Source: Cladosporium sp. IMV 00045
Lineage: Eukaryota > Ascomycota > Dothideomycetes > Cladosporiales > Cladosporiaceae
Length of the DNA stretch: 42,321 nucleotides
Reading direction: 5' to 3'
Assembly (NCBI GenBank): GCA_001931905.2
Contig: MSJI02000027.1
Span: 1 to 42,321, forward strand
The position numbers and the translations under genes were made by a program. This document shows, in pieces, positions 9,083 through 20,600 of the stretch; positions within the stretch are counted from its first letter, which is position 1, and every line of letters starts with the position of its first letter. The notes beneath the pieces are model-generated. The model searched no databases and was not told where the DNA came from. It saw only the letters and a list, made by a program, of their open reading frames with translations.

Positions 9083-10660
9083 CTACCACGTCTGCTCGCC
9101 GAGCCTCGGGGAACCTCCCCTCCAATCCATGCGCTCAAAGTACCTGAAGACGAGCTCGTAGCCTTCAAGGTCGTGCACGACGCGGTCGACGCGACGGTAG
9201 CCCTTGATGCTGTCCATGCGCTTGTCCTTCTTGGCCATGGCGCTTTCGTCGCCACTCTTGGCTTCGAAGAGAGTGACGCTGAAGCGGCCAGGCTTGAAGA
9301 CGTTGACGACTTCTTCGACGACCTCGACGGTCTCGCGGCCAGTCTGGCGCGTCGGCACGTTGGTCTCGAAGCTGGCGTAGGAGCAGTGCGGCTCCGGCGT
9401 GACATGGACGGTCCAGTAGTTGGTGGTTTCAGCATCGCCTGGCTTGGGAACCACACCGTTCGCAGAGAAGCCGCAAGGCGTGAAGAGGTACGCGTCAACG
9501 CGAGCGTCGGGGTACTTCGCCTGCGGGTACACGTCGGAAAGGCCGCAGGACTCGGAAACGACGGTTCCGAGAGTGTGTCCCTCAGTGCTCAATTCCTCGG
9601 AGAAGGTCAAGTTGTCGTCCTCGGCGTCGGAATTGAACCCAGAGTGATCAGTGGAGGTCTGAGCAAAGACGTCGAAGCCCGCGTTCTCGTCCTTGCCTTG
9701 ACCGTTGACGAGAGTGTTTCCAGAGATGCTCGGGTCGGATGCGTTGACATCGGAGATCACACCCAAGTGCTCAATGGCGTCTTTACGAGCAGCGTGAGCA
9801 GCACGCACATTCTCGTGGGCGATGCGGCTGGCATGTTCGAGATAGAACTGGCGAGCATTCTTCTCCTCAAGGTCGGTCATGAGGATCTCGAGGGTCTCAT
9901 CTCCAGACTCGTCGAAATCATCGTCAACAGCGACAGTAGCCATCTTCTCAGGCAGATCCAACTGCTTGATGGTGGTTGAGTATTTGTCCTCGTCAGGGGT
10001 CGCCGGAGGAGTAAGCTGCGTGCCAGGTCCTGTAATGTACAAGTACCAATGCTCGCCGTTCATCTTGCCAATCATATAGGCACTGCCACCGCGGAATCTC
10101 TCGTCAAGGAAGCGGACCTCATCGCGCCAGCTGCGGTGCGGGCCACGCTGTTGGTTCGGCATAAGATAGTTCTTGCGGCTGTAGAAGACGCGGTGCGGTG
10201 TTGCCACTGCCGGAATACCTTGAGCCAAGTTCGCCTGCTGGTGTGGGAACCCAGCTTCAAGCGCGGCGATCTCAAGCATGCGCGGCAGTCCGCAAAGAAG
10301 CGTAGTGGTGCCGCAAGTCTTCAAGACCAGCTTGTGCGGGAAGACAAACATGCTCGACTCGGAGAGAAGGTATGCGTCGACATTGCGGGACTCAACAATG
10401 GAGAGCACCTGGCAGTTAACCAGGTCCAGCATCTCCTTCCAAGAGTCCTGGGAAACACATTTCAAACCAAGCGGAGAGGCAGACGCCGGGAGCGCCTTCT
10501 CAGACGGAGAGAACCATACTTCTAGGAGCTTCTCCGGGCCCTCAAAAGCATTGCTGGAGTCGAGATCGGCAGTGACCTCACGATTGATAGTCAGATGCGG
10601 CGTGCCGCTCAAAGAAGACGGCGAGCCGGTATAGTGCTGCGGGATCTCAGCGGTGACCAT
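9083..10660 (-). CDS. SPE2: S-adenosylmethionine decarboxylase proenzyme
   Basis: Makes decarboxylated AdoMet, the aminopropyl donor for spermidine and spermine synthesis, in the cytosol. The 525-residue intronless ORF has the family start FEGPEKLLEVWFSPS with the two catalytic glutamates (E40, E43). The self-processing site LLSESSMFVFP is present: cleavage between E101 and S102 turns the serine into the pyruvoyl cofactor. The conserved cysteine lies in KTCGTTTLL (C116). It is longer than the human (about 330 residues) and yeast (about 400) enzymes owing to an acidic insert in the second half, as is usual for filamentous fungi. The start at 10660 is the first ATG; the frame is open further upstream but without an ATG. 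Confidence 0.95.
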   Translation of the reverse strand: MVTAEIPQHYTGSPSSLSGTPHLTINREVTADLDSSNAFEGPEKLLEVWFSPSEKALPASASPLGLKCVSQDSWKEMLDLVNCQVLSIVESRNVDAYLLSESSMFVFPHKLVLKTCGTTTLLCGLPRMLEIAALEAGFPHQQANLAQGIPAVATPHRVFYSRKNYLMPNQQRGPHRSWRDEVRFLDERFRGGSAYMIGKMNGEHWYLYITGPGTQLTPPATPDEDKYSTTIKQLDLPEKMATVAVDDDFDESGDETLEILMTDLEEKNARQFYLEHASRIAHENVRAAHAARKDAIEHLGVISDVNASDPSISGNTLVNGQGKDENAGFDVFAQTSTDHSGFNSDAEDDNLTFSEELSTEGHTLGTVVSESCGLSDVYPQAKYPDARVDAYLFTPCGFSANGVVPKPGDAETTNYWTVHVTPEPHCSYASFETNVPTRQTGRETVEVVEEVVNVFKPGRFSVTLFEAKSGDESAMAKKDKRMDSIKGYRRVDRVVHDLEGYELVFRYFERMDWRGGSPRLGEQTW

Positions 10661-11040
10661 CTCCAAGGCGAATCTCCTGCGCAAGCAGCTCTGGCCTCCT
10701 GCTTCCTTGGTATGAATATGTACAAGCTCTTCCTGAGAGGAGTGGAGCACTACCTGCTGCCCAAACGAACCGGCGGCGTCCGCTTGAGGAGAATAGGCCC
10801 ACTAACGGGATTCGAGTTTTGGAGGCTGGCTTGCGCCAGCGGCAATCGGGTGATTTGAATAAACGACCTTAAAGGACGTTAGGGAGGGCGAGCGGAAAGG
10901 GGAATAAAAGAGCTCTTGCGGCGAGGAATGGTGCCGACTATGCTCTGTATTCCAGAATCGTGGCTCCGATACCCGGCGTAAGTATCGGGTGAATGATGTG
11001 AGTCGTTGAGAAGATCCTCGTGTATTCAACGACGGTACAT
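10661..11040 (-). promoter_or_regulatory. AdoMet decarboxylase leader with possible 4-codon uORF
   Basis: Reading the minus strand upstream of the start codon at 10660, there is no ATG for 377 nt. The first one, at 11040, opens a tiny frame Met-Tyr-Arg-Arg-stop ending at 11026. AdoMet decarboxylase mRNAs of animals and plants are controlled by polyamine-responsive uORFs, so a minimal uORF here is suggestive. Whether the transcript reaches 11040 is unknown. The leader also contains a CCGATA/TATCGG inverted repeat around an 11-nt loop near 10966-10988. Confidence 0.35.
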
Positions 11041-11840
11041 GCGTGACGGCGTGTCCTTGGAAGCTGCCTTTGAACAGGTAATGTCTCTACCAGTGTTTGG
11101 GTGGTCGGGTTGATGTAGGTGGAAGAGTGACGAAGTTCGAGTCGCTTCTCAAACTCTTCGGGAAGGTACTCTCGTGCACTTGGCGCAGGATCACCTGATC
11201 GCAGGTTTGGGATGTAAGTGAAGGCAGCAGAGAAGAGGCAACTCTGCAGGCGTCAACAATCAAATCAATGACTGTTTCACAACAGGGCGAAGACGTGCAG
11301 GCAGGCTGCGTCAAAAATTCGATGCAGCTGCAGAGAGCCGCAGCCACACTTCGCTGACAGGGCGCCGAAATTCCCGCATGCTTTCGGGTAAGCTGCCAAC
11401 GTCACTTTTTGCAGCCCATCGGCCAAGAGGCGAACTAGGCGCGCCACTTCCGACAATAACTGATTAAATCGCGCGATTCCTTGGATTAAACCAACATGTG
11501 CTGGATTGAGATTGAGCGGTGAACGTGAACATACCTGCATCACAGCTAGGTATAATATGAAGGCAAAGCGCCATGGACGTGGAGAGCCTGTGCGTATTCA
11601 ATCCTCGGTGAGAGACCAAGACCTCAGCCTGGTATTTATGTCCGAATCGGGCAACGGAGACAGGACGAGACTACTCATCATCCAAACCATTCACGTGGAC
11701 AAGTACTGAGTCCATCAGCCATGCACTCACTGCTTTGTTCACACACACATCTGCAATAACATCCAATGATTTGATCTTTGAGCCATGCCCGGCTGAAATC
11801 ACGACCGTCTTCAGATACATCGATGTCATTTCCAGCTAAA
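11041..11840. other. Intergenic: AdoMet decarboxylase upstream and amidohydrolase 3' flank
   Basis: 800 nt between two minus-strand genes. Only short overlapping frames occur, none with domain character. I see nothing further. Confidence 0.6.
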
Positions 11841-12821
11841 CTACATCTCAACCCCCCAAAGCTTCCTCGCGTTTCCGGCGAAAACACTTTCGACGCAGTC
11901 AAATTCCGTGGTCCAGTCCAGCACGGTCTGCATGAAAGGCCTAATGTCGAGCCTTTCAAATCTCGTATGCGGCCAGTCCGAGGCGAAGACGGTACGGTCG
12001 GTGCGAGTTTGCAGGATCTCCCTGGCCATGACCTCCAAGCCGATCATCGAAGGCTCGATCCTGTATGCGCCGGAAAACTTGATATATGTGTTTCCACCTT
12101 TGATCAGCCTGATCAGCGAATCGAATCCCTTGACGGAATACGGATCGAAGGAGTCCTGGTCTTCCGGCTTGAGATCAGGAATCGACGGGTTGCTGAAGTG
12201 GTCTAGGACGACAGTCACATTCAATCCTGCAATGATGTCCTCGACGTCGGACAACACTTCCATGGGAGCATAAGCTTGAAGGACCCAACCAAGGGGACGA
12301 ATCACATCCGCATAGGTTTTGAGTCTGCCAGAAAATTCCTCCACGTCGACTTCATCGCCATTCGATACGGCATTCAAACGTACACCACGAACGCCCTTGT
12401 CATGCCACTCGTGAAGGGTCTGTGTGGAGATGTTGGGCTCGAATTGGACAACACCACAGGCACGCTCCAGGCCCAACCCCTGAAGTGCGTCCAGGAGGAT
12501 ACTGTTGTCGTTTCCGTAAATGGAAGGCTGGACTAGGACAATGTGTTCGAGACCAAAGGCCGTCTCGTTAGTGACAACGTCCCAGAGGCCTGATACGCTG
12601 GGCGTGTAGACGGCACTGGCAGCCAGTGGGTAGCGGGAAGGGTCGATTACATGGAGATGGCTGTCCCATGCATTGTCCGGCAACTCCTGACGGTTCCAGA
12701 ACGGTTGGATTTTACCGTCAGGTTCAAGGCGAGTGGGAAATTCTTTAGTAGCGTTGTTGACCTGGGCTTGGGCGATGCCTTGCAAGAGTGCAAGTGAAGC
12801 CAGGCAGAGGTATTGAGACAT
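11841..12821 (-). CDS. Secreted amidohydrolase (amidohydrolase-2 / PDC-hydrolase-like family)
   Basis: A 326-residue intronless protein. Residues 1-20 form a signal peptide (MSQYLCLASLALLQGIAQAQ). The metal-binding strand-1 motif is WDSHLHVID (H55, H57), and the late aspartate lies in VFASDWPHTRFE near the C-terminus. These are features of TIM-barrel hydrolases related to 2-pyrone-4,6-dicarboxylate lactonase and decarboxylases of aromatic acids. Several N-x-S/T sequons (NNAT, NET, NIS, NVT) fit secretion. Most characterised relatives are intracellular, so export is a notable feature here. The substrate is unknown; a lactone or aromatic carboxylate from plant or lignin breakdown is one possibility. 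Confidence 0.85.
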   Translation of the reverse strand: MSQYLCLASLALLQGIAQAQVNNATKEFPTRLEPDGKIQPFWNRQELPDNAWDSHLHVIDPSRYPLAASAVYTPSVSGLWDVVTNETAFGLEHIVLVQPSIYGNDNSILLDALQGLGLERACGVVQFEPNISTQTLHEWHDKGVRGVRLNAVSNGDEVDVEEFSGRLKTYADVIRPLGWVLQAYAPMEVLSDVEDIIAGLNVTVVLDHFSNPSIPDLKPEDQDSFDPYSVKGFDSLIRLIKGGNTYIKFSGAYRIEPSMIGLEVMAREILQTRTDRTVFASDWPHTRFERLDIRPFMQTVLDWTTEFDCVESVFAGNARKLWGVEM

Positions 12822-13309
12822 CTTGAATGGAGGTAGCTTTCGTTTCCTACTCTTTGCGGACAAAGACACTTGCCTTGGCTGAGGGAGCAGTCTCTACTTA
12901 TGTTGACGACAACATCACTAGCGATGTCGGCCGCACTATGGTCTGGTCCCACATAGTAAGTAACGGATCATGGCCGTACACAACAAAATTACTGTTGTTA
13001 CCTAGTCCGCCTTCTGTACAAAACCGTTGGTCTTCACGTCGACTCGAATGCACTCCGATCCTCCCCCGCTCGGAAAGTGACCGAGTGAAACATGGAGACG
13101 CGATACCTCATTTGTCCTAGCTCAGGTACAGGCATTCATGTTGCGTCAAACCCCGACTCTACCTTTATGACGTTGCCTGGGTTCGTGGGACCAACCTCAA
13201 CTGACGAAACCTTGCGAACACGCTTCAGATAGGTACACTCGAAAGGCCTGATAGCCCGCTGTAAAAACATACCAGGAAGGGATCCACACGCTCGTGGCAT
13301 GCGCAGAGG
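12822..13309. promoter_or_regulatory. Divergent promoter region of the amidohydrolase and HID1 genes
   Basis: 488 nt between two start codons pointing away from each other, so both promoters must lie here. Next to the HID1 start, an ATG at 13299 opens an 11-codon out-of-frame ORF that overlaps the main ATG at 13310 and ends at 13334; if transcribed it could dampen translation by leaky scanning. No other motif stands out. Confidence 0.5.
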
Positions 13310-16203
13310 ATGGGCGCCTCTGAGAGCAAGCTAGCCTTCAAAGAGGACATCTTTCGCCTTGCGGGCGACCCGGACATCCCAGCAGACAGCCCGTGGTGGT
13401 CACGATTCTACCAACTCCCAGAGTCCGCCGACGATGTCTTTGCCTTGTGGTCACCGAATGACCTGCGCCATCTGACAAACACCGCCGACGCCCAGCCCAA
13501 CGAGCAAGGGAATGAACGGGCGAGCCCGAAGAAGAACGCCGAAACCCTCATATACATCGTTATCGCCCGCCTCGAAGCCTTGCAAACCCGCCATGTCTAC
13601 GCTGACCCTAACACGCCGATCGCTCCTGAGATCCTGAACTGCGTTAGGATTTTGACCAGGCTGCTGCCCTACATCTACGAGGCAGACCACCTGGCCGCGT
13701 GGGAAACGAAGTTCTTCTGGGAACCAAGAAAAGCTACCTGGGTATGGGACAAGAAGTACAACCGTCGCGGTCCGCTCATTGATGGGCTGAACCCGAAGAA
13801 ACGACTCCCTGAGGGCTCGGACAACGAGGAAATAGACAGGCCACTCGGCGAGCGTCTTATCGACCTGCTGATCAACTATCTGTTCTTCCCGAACTTCACC
13901 TTGCCGAAGAAGCTCGATGACGATGGCAAGCCCGACCTGCATATTGCATACTCCATCTGGCACAGTGGAATCGGGTGCAAGCAGAGTCAAGGCATGACGA
14001 AGGATAACGAACGGAATGCGATGGAGGTGCTAAGATTGCTTTTGACTTTGTCCAGTCGTATGATGTACTTGCCGCCAAGTAAGTGTCTCAAGGACAAGCA
14101 ATACTGGACAGTTGCTAATGCGCCAATAGATGTGGTAGCTCAGGTCGACATCAAAGCTATGACCTATATCACCACCCAGTGCAGCCGACAGGCCGTGCTT
14201 AGCTTGATCTGCTCTTTGTTGAACACTGTAAGTCAAGTAAACGAGATGTCTGTCCTGATGGACTTGTCGCTAACACTTGATCACAGATTCTGAAGTACAA
14301 CCCTGCCTCATGGCGGGTGCCACTGGACTTGACGGCAGTGGTTAAGGATCCCAAGCAGCTTCTCGTCACGTATGCTTTGCAGTTTCTCTTGGTGCTCATC
14401 ATATACCCGGTACCCAACGACCAGCCGAATGCTTTTAGGAAATCACTCGGTCGTCTGCACCGCGTCGAAGACTTTCAATTCATTCAGCAGGGCATCACTC
14501 TCGTTCTCACGCAACCAGTATCGGGTGTTGCTTCTTACGTCCCCACAGTTTCCAAGGCACTCCCTTGGGCGCCGGAGATGCTTGTCCTCTTTTGGGAGCT
14601 GCTCCAATGCAACAAAAGGTTCAGGAGTTTCATCGTTGACACAGACCGTGCGCACGACTTCATCATACTTGTTCTCTACTATGCTATGGAGGCCAAGGAT
14701 GATCCAGCTCGTCAAGGCATCGTTCGCATGTGTGTCTTCATTCTCCAGACTCTCAGCGTGGAGCCAACCTTCGGTAGGCGCCTCAACAAGCCTTTTATCG
14801 GTCAAGACTCACTTCCGGCCAACTTGCGTATCGCGAATTTCCATGGTTCCTACGCCGATTACCTCATCACCTGCATCCACACTCTTGTCACTTCGACAAA
14901 AGGTCGCCTGGAATCCATCTATCCGGCTCTACTGGCGATCATTAACAACATTGCGCCGTACGTACAGGAACTGCAACGAGCGACCGCTATGAAATTGCTG
15001 GATCTTTTCACCTCGTTCTCCTCGCCCGCATTCCTCCTCGCCAATGAGAGCAACCACACCCTGCTCTTGTCTTTATTGGAAGCCATCTGCTCTGTCCTGG
15101 ATCACCAATACGACGCCAACAGACGATTTGTTGAGGTTATCGTGCGCAGTCATAAGCGCTTTGAGGCTCTCCGAGACTTCACTGTTGATGGCGCTCTTTC
15201 AGAACTTGATCGCATCAACCAAGAGAGAAAAGATCGCAATGGCAATGTGACAGGCGTCACGAGTCCCACAAGAGGTGCTTCTATGGACAGCTTGCGCAGT
15301 CCAGCAACAAGCCGTTCTGCCTCTTTAGGCAATGTGCCCGAGCACGGCGCATTTGCTATAGGTGACGACGACGATGACGAGGATTTGGAGACGCCGATTA
15401 GCGGCCCACAGTCTCGCTCTCAAAGCAACGCTTCTGCATCGATGGATGACGCTGTACCAGTACAGTCGAGGTCCATGTCAGAAAAGGCACGTGGCAAGCA
15501 ACCTGTTGGTCATGGATCTTTCTCTCGTTCAGCATCTCGCAACACATCAAACACGAGCCTAGCAAGCTTGTCGACGCAGACTGCTCACCCATTGACGACC
15601 AGCACACAATTCAACCCCACAGGCGAATGGCTTGAAAGCTGGCTGCCTCACCTTCCTCTGCATACCATCTTGCAAGTCATCGAGGATGGCAAGAGTGGCG
15701 CACCCAGACTATTGCGACAACAGGCATCCGCCAGTGCATCCAAAGAGAACAATGCACCCACCGACACTGCCACCACACCAGCCTCAGAACGTAAGTCAAC
15801 CTCCTCTTACCACACCCACCACCGCACAAATCGTAACTAACAACCCCCACTCACAGACCCAGAAGCCCCACCCATCCGCGTGCAAACCTTCACATGGTCC
15901 TCCCTCGCCCTAGGCTGGTACATGTCCATGCTGTGGGGTTTCATCTTCGCGCAAGACGCGCAGAACAACCGCGGCAGCAACGGCTTGTGGGCGGGCACGT
16001 CGATCAAGCTCTTCAACATCGCCAACCGGCACGAGAATATCAGTCTGAGGAGTCCGAAGGGCGCGGTCGATGCCGTGGGCGACTCGCTGGCGAGGAGGAT
16101 TTCGAGTTTCAGTTTCGGTGGCGCTGGTGGTGCGAATGCTGGCGCTGGTGCTGGTTCAGGTGCTGGTCAGGGTCAGGGTCAGGGGAGCGTGAGGGAATTG
16201 TAA
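13310..16203 (+). CDS. HID1-family protein (Golgi/trans-Golgi trafficking; Ftp105-like)
   Basis: Peripheral Golgi protein of the HID1 family, in animals required for dense-core vesicle sorting; the S. pombe relative Ftp105 anchors the deubiquitinase Ubp5 at the Golgi. Exons are 13310..14078, 14130..14227, 14287..15790 and 15857..16203, all with GTAAG donors and in-phase joins, giving 905 residues. The N-terminus MGASESKL is a good N-myristoylation signal (G2, S6). The block SPWWSRFYQLPESADDVFALW (from about residue 27) is typical of the family. The middle is helical repeat-like. A disordered Ser-rich region (about 600-740) with an acidic DDDDDEDLE run precedes the C-terminal block WLPHLPLHTILQVIEDG and FTWSSLALGWYMSMLWGFIF. 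The tail is Gly/Ala/Gln low complexity. Confidence 0.9.
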
Positions 16204-17393
16204 TGAGTGACGTGGGCGTGCTGTGGTGGTGTAATGATAGGTTTGGTGTTCTGAAAGTGAACGTCCTGGCTCGCGCGAGCCCCTGAGTTGGTGACGTGTT
16301 CGGCGATGACTATTTACGAAAGTTGTGACGGCATTTCCCCTGCGATTCGATCCAAAGGTTGACTTTCAAACGATGCATCCAAAAACGACATCGGGTGGGA
16401 TATGTCAAAACAGAATGCTCAAAAAGAAGTTCCTGCAGCTCTCGAAGCAGCACGAACGGCGTCGCAAGATGATTTTTAGGCAACGATGTCGCTGAATCAT
16501 ATCGTTTGGTCCAAAATCTACCGGACATGCGATCAAACACCGATTATCCTGGGAATCAACGAAAAAAGATGCCAAGGAAAACGGGGCACCGCCCTCCATG
16601 GAAGATATGGAGCGTGCTAGAAAGTCAGGAATAACGTCCGCAGACGATCGGGTTTGACTGCACGCGATGAGAAATCCATTTCGCGTCTCCATTGCTATGA
16701 AGGAGACTGGTCATATTCCATTTCATGAACAGAACTCACTCAATTCCAATAATGATCATCATAGAAGGGGTATAATGCGACGGCAAAGGAGGGCAGCGTA
16801 TGCTCTCATGAGTTGAAGATTTCGAAGGTAGTATTCGCGAAGCGACTGCGAGCGCTTGATGTATCATACTTCGAACTTTTGACGGTAATGCAAGCTCAGA
16901 ACATGAGATATCATAGCATCATGAGTGAAAATTATAGTCGAACAATAACAACCGTGAAATGTTTTTAGAGGCACAGTGTAGGAGATGATTTGGTTGAAAA
17001 TTTTGATATATCGATACATTATCCGGCGTTGTAGCAAAGGTTCGAGGTCCCGATCAATTCCCGTCCGGGGGAATGAGTCTGACGATCACTCAAACTCGGA
17101 TCGTCAAAGACAAAAAAAAGGAAAAAGAGAAAAAACGCCGCCTCCCAAATGCGTGTCGCAAAATAATACAGTGCATGCCCCTGAAAATTTGGGAAAGCAT
17201 GGGGTGACAAATAAGAGAGATGTCGCTAAAGAAAAAAAATGGTGAATCTGATCGTTTTATTTGATGAAATCCCGGTGGTCGTAAATTTTCGTGGTCGTTT
17301 CATTTCCTGAACTCAGACGGTTGTTTGACCGTGAACTTCTGGGTGTATCGTTACAGTGGATGGTGTTAAAGAATTGCCTCCATCTCATTGAAA
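16204..17393. other. Intergenic between convergent HID1 and small-protein genes
   Basis: About 1.2 kb, AT-richer than its surroundings from about 16700 to 17390, holding both 3' flanks. A GTTCGAGGTCCCGATC stretch near 17040 superficially resembles a T arm but no cloverleaf can be formed. No gene is supported. Confidence 0.6.
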
Positions 17394-17639
17394 TTAAGAT
17401 GAGGTAGAGCTGATGGAAGAGCGACCGGAGTCGTCATGCTTCAGGGAGGCGATGGGGCCACCTGATGAACGCCTGCGAGAGGAGGCGGTGGCGTTCTCGA
17501 ACTGCTGCTTGGTGTGCTCGTGCATGAGCTTCTGGTAGGAAGTCATCGCCTGCTCAGGCTTGTTGAGGTCGAAGTTCTGGGCGAAGTGGTCGGCGGCCAC
17601 GTTCGGGTCGACGTTCAGGTATTCGATGGAGCCAGACAT
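17394..17639 (-). CDS. Small conserved-looking fungal protein, function unknown
   Basis: An 81-residue ORF with a real ATG and a pyrimidine-rich minus-strand leader. The N-terminal half (SIEYLNVDPNVAADHFAQNF, then LNKPEQAMTSYQKLMHEHTK) looks like two amphipathic helices with good coding character. The second half is Ser/Arg-rich and disordered (SSRRRSSGG), with likely phosphorylation sites. It has no signal peptide or membrane segment. I believe similar small proteins occur widely in filamentous ascomycetes, but I cannot name a function. Confidence 0.65.
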   Translation of the reverse strand: MSGSIEYLNVDPNVAADHFAQNFDLNKPEQAMTSYQKLMHEHTKQQFENATASSRRRSSGGPIASLKHDDSGRSSISSTSS

Positions 17640-20600
17640 TGTGATGTGTGATGAAGTTGTTTTGTTGATAAGAAAGTGAAAATCGAAAACGTTGCTCGTT
17701 ACTGCTGGTGGCTGCTTGAAATAAGAAAAGCTTTTCTGTGATGAAGTGTTTGATTGAGTGAGATGGAATGGGAATGAACTCTATCGAGCAGAGCAAGAGA
17801 AGGGCTTCCTATATCTCTTTCATCTCAACTGAATCAAACTAGTGGACAAGTAGGTTCAGGGAGCCCTGCGTCAGAGGGACCACAGAAAGATCGTCGCAAT
17901 GATGTATCCCTACTCGTCACTCAGGCTCGTGTGCGCACCTTAAGCGCGGAGGGCGTAGCGGAAGAGACGCAGACCCTGCGCTAGGCTGCAGTTCGGTAAA
18001 GTGCGATAGCGTAGAGGTTGCCTCAACTCGAGCGTTGACAGGCCAGACGGCGCTGGAGAAGCCTCGATTCCGGGAGCAGACCCACTTTACCTGGACATCG
18101 ATGAACGGCGATATGTGCGATTGCAAGAGCCAGCTCGGGGAAGCTGTCAATCGAGTGGGTGGCAAGAAAGAAGGGTCCTGGAGGAGCAGCAGCACTGCCG
18201 ATCTCTGTCTGTGCGGCCATGACGACGGTTGGTCCATATAACGAAGAATGCGGGGGGAATGCTGTGTAGGAATATGGATCACAATAGGCCAAGCAGGGTT
18301 TCCTTGCGGCTCAGTGGACAGAGGGAGCTTAGATTGAGCAGATAGAGTCCTTGTGTGCATGTAGTGGCGTGCATATGTTTAGGGTGTGTGCCGCTTATTC
18401 ATTCGACGTCGCGAAGTGCGTAGGATGCGCTTTGACAAACTCTTCATTTTTTTGGCTCGAGACGAAGAAAAAAAGACTTGCTATGTTCAGCTGGCTCGAC
18501 TGGATGCAAGACACAGACGTCACATGACGTTGGGTTTGTGATGGATCGTGGGATGTCTGGCAGAAGAAGAGTGAGGTCAGGGCCTGGAACGAAGCGAAAG
18601 ACGTTGCTGAGGTCCACATGTGCCGTCATGCCGATCAAGACCCTGCGCCGCTTTCTGGCTAAGTCCGCGTGCGCTGGGACCAGCTCTTGTGACGACAGTG
18701 GCCATGCTGGGTACTTTCTCCTCCCCTTCTCGCCTCATTCCCTATCAGGTCGAGCACCGTCTAACACGCGCCCAAGCACCTACACCGTTCTACGGGTTTA
18801 CTCTCCCGTGTGCCCCGAGTTTGCTTTGCTTTCAAGACGGCCAACAGCCACATACCAACTCGTGCCTCATGCTCGCAACAATGCCTTGGAACAAGCCTTG
18901 CAAGAACGAGATATGAGGTCGACTTCCGCCAGCGTGCGCGGTCTGTGTTTGAGGCTGCACACGGCTACGCAGCCTGCCGTCAGCCATACACCTCCGTACC
19001 ACCTTCGCGGCTACTGATGACGCACTAAAGAAGCATTTCCCGTACCGTAACCTCAACTCTTACTACCTGGAGGTACTGTCGACCGTGGTCGCGGCGTCAT
19101 CCTTCTTCCCTTCGCTGGGGGCGTTGAGATTGACTGCTTATTGACGATCACTGCAACATGCGCTATGATTCAATGCTGCTTTGTCCGGGAGGTGCTACTC
19201 TGCACCTCTGTGGTTCTGTCCTTGTCAAAGGTGGTACGGTGTTTGAACGGCCGTTCCCTGAATTGTCACTCTTCACTCGTGCCATCTTGGATGACCCTGT
19301 TGGCCGCTACCAGAGCTCGGCTATGAACCTTATTCCTCCTCCATCTGGGAGTTCGCTATCGATCGCAGTCACAGACGACTCAATCAATTGCTGATCATTC
19401 CAGACACAAGTGCTCTACGAAGAAAAAAGCATGACCAACCGCCTTGAATTATTTTTGGCCGAATCCCCTCCTCTGTTCGGGAAGGCAAGGCTGAGTGTTC
19501 GATTCGATACGTCTTGGCTCACTCATCGGTCGATGCGATCGAGTCTCATCGCTCGGGGTCCATGCTGAGTCTGGCCAGTCGCTAGTCTCTCGCGTGTTTA
19601 ATAAGTATACTCGAATACAAGGTGGAGGTTGCATCGACCAGAACTAAAAAGTCGTCCCATAGAAAATTTCAACGATCGCATAGCTGGCCTGGTGCTAGTA
19701 TGCAAATGACATCGGCCATCACGATCCATTGTCTCGCAAGTCGGAAATTAGATCATCAGCTACATCACACATCGAGCTCATCACGATGCGACAAGCTTTT
19801 ACCGTCTACCTTCTTAGCACCGATGGAGACGCCGAGGACGCCTTGAACCTGAAATTGTTTCCTTGCGGCTCAGCAATTTGGATCATCTCGATGTCGTTCC
19901 TAGATATGATGGCCTCGAGTGCTCATACGACATCCGCTGTGGCATCAAGATACATGTTGCCACGGGGAATCCTTCCGAGTCTTGCATTCGGCTCACAGTT
20001 CAACTGCCAACGGAGACGGCCGCCCACCCGCCTTGCCGTTAGAATTCTTTTCACGATTCACGCACTTGCAAGCACATGTTGGCCTGACAACAACATTGCT
20101 GACCGACCTCAACACGCAAATGTCCACCCAACTGATGAATCGAGACCAGAAGGCGAAAACCATACTCCACCCTCAGGCCCATTCCTGCTCACCACCTCCC
20201 AGTCCAGCTGAACAACGACGCAGAAATGACTGGCAAGCGCACATCCATGTCCCCGATGTTACGATCACAAAGCGTCTGGCCGGACAACAACATTAATCAA
20301 TCGATCGGAGCCTTGCTATTCCCGTCATATGCGCACAACCATTAACCAGCCGTGACTTAATTCACGATGCCACTACTTCCTTACAATCGCTCGACACACA
20401 GCACTATTCCCCTTCCCGCGGATGCCCTAATGTCACCGGCCATCGATCGGCTGCTTGCTCTCGATTTCACCTCTCGAGTCGATGTTGGTCGACGAGCATT
20501 CGGGATCGAAAAATCAACCTTGAGGACGCATGACTTCGAACCGCCTCTCCGTGCCTTCCTTGGTCACCTGTTCGACGCGACTATCCAAAAAGCCATTCAC

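Noticed and set aside
9173..9979. 268-codon plus-strand frame
   Set aside because: Lies antisense within AdoMet decarboxylase, whose motifs are unambiguous; it is a codon-bias shadow.
17030..17090. tRNA-like GGTTCGAGGTCC stretch
   Set aside because: No acceptor, D or anticodon stem can be paired around it.
17917..18360. 147-codon minus-strand frame upstream of the small protein gene
   Set aside because: Low-complexity Pro/Ser/His-rich composition and likely promoter location.
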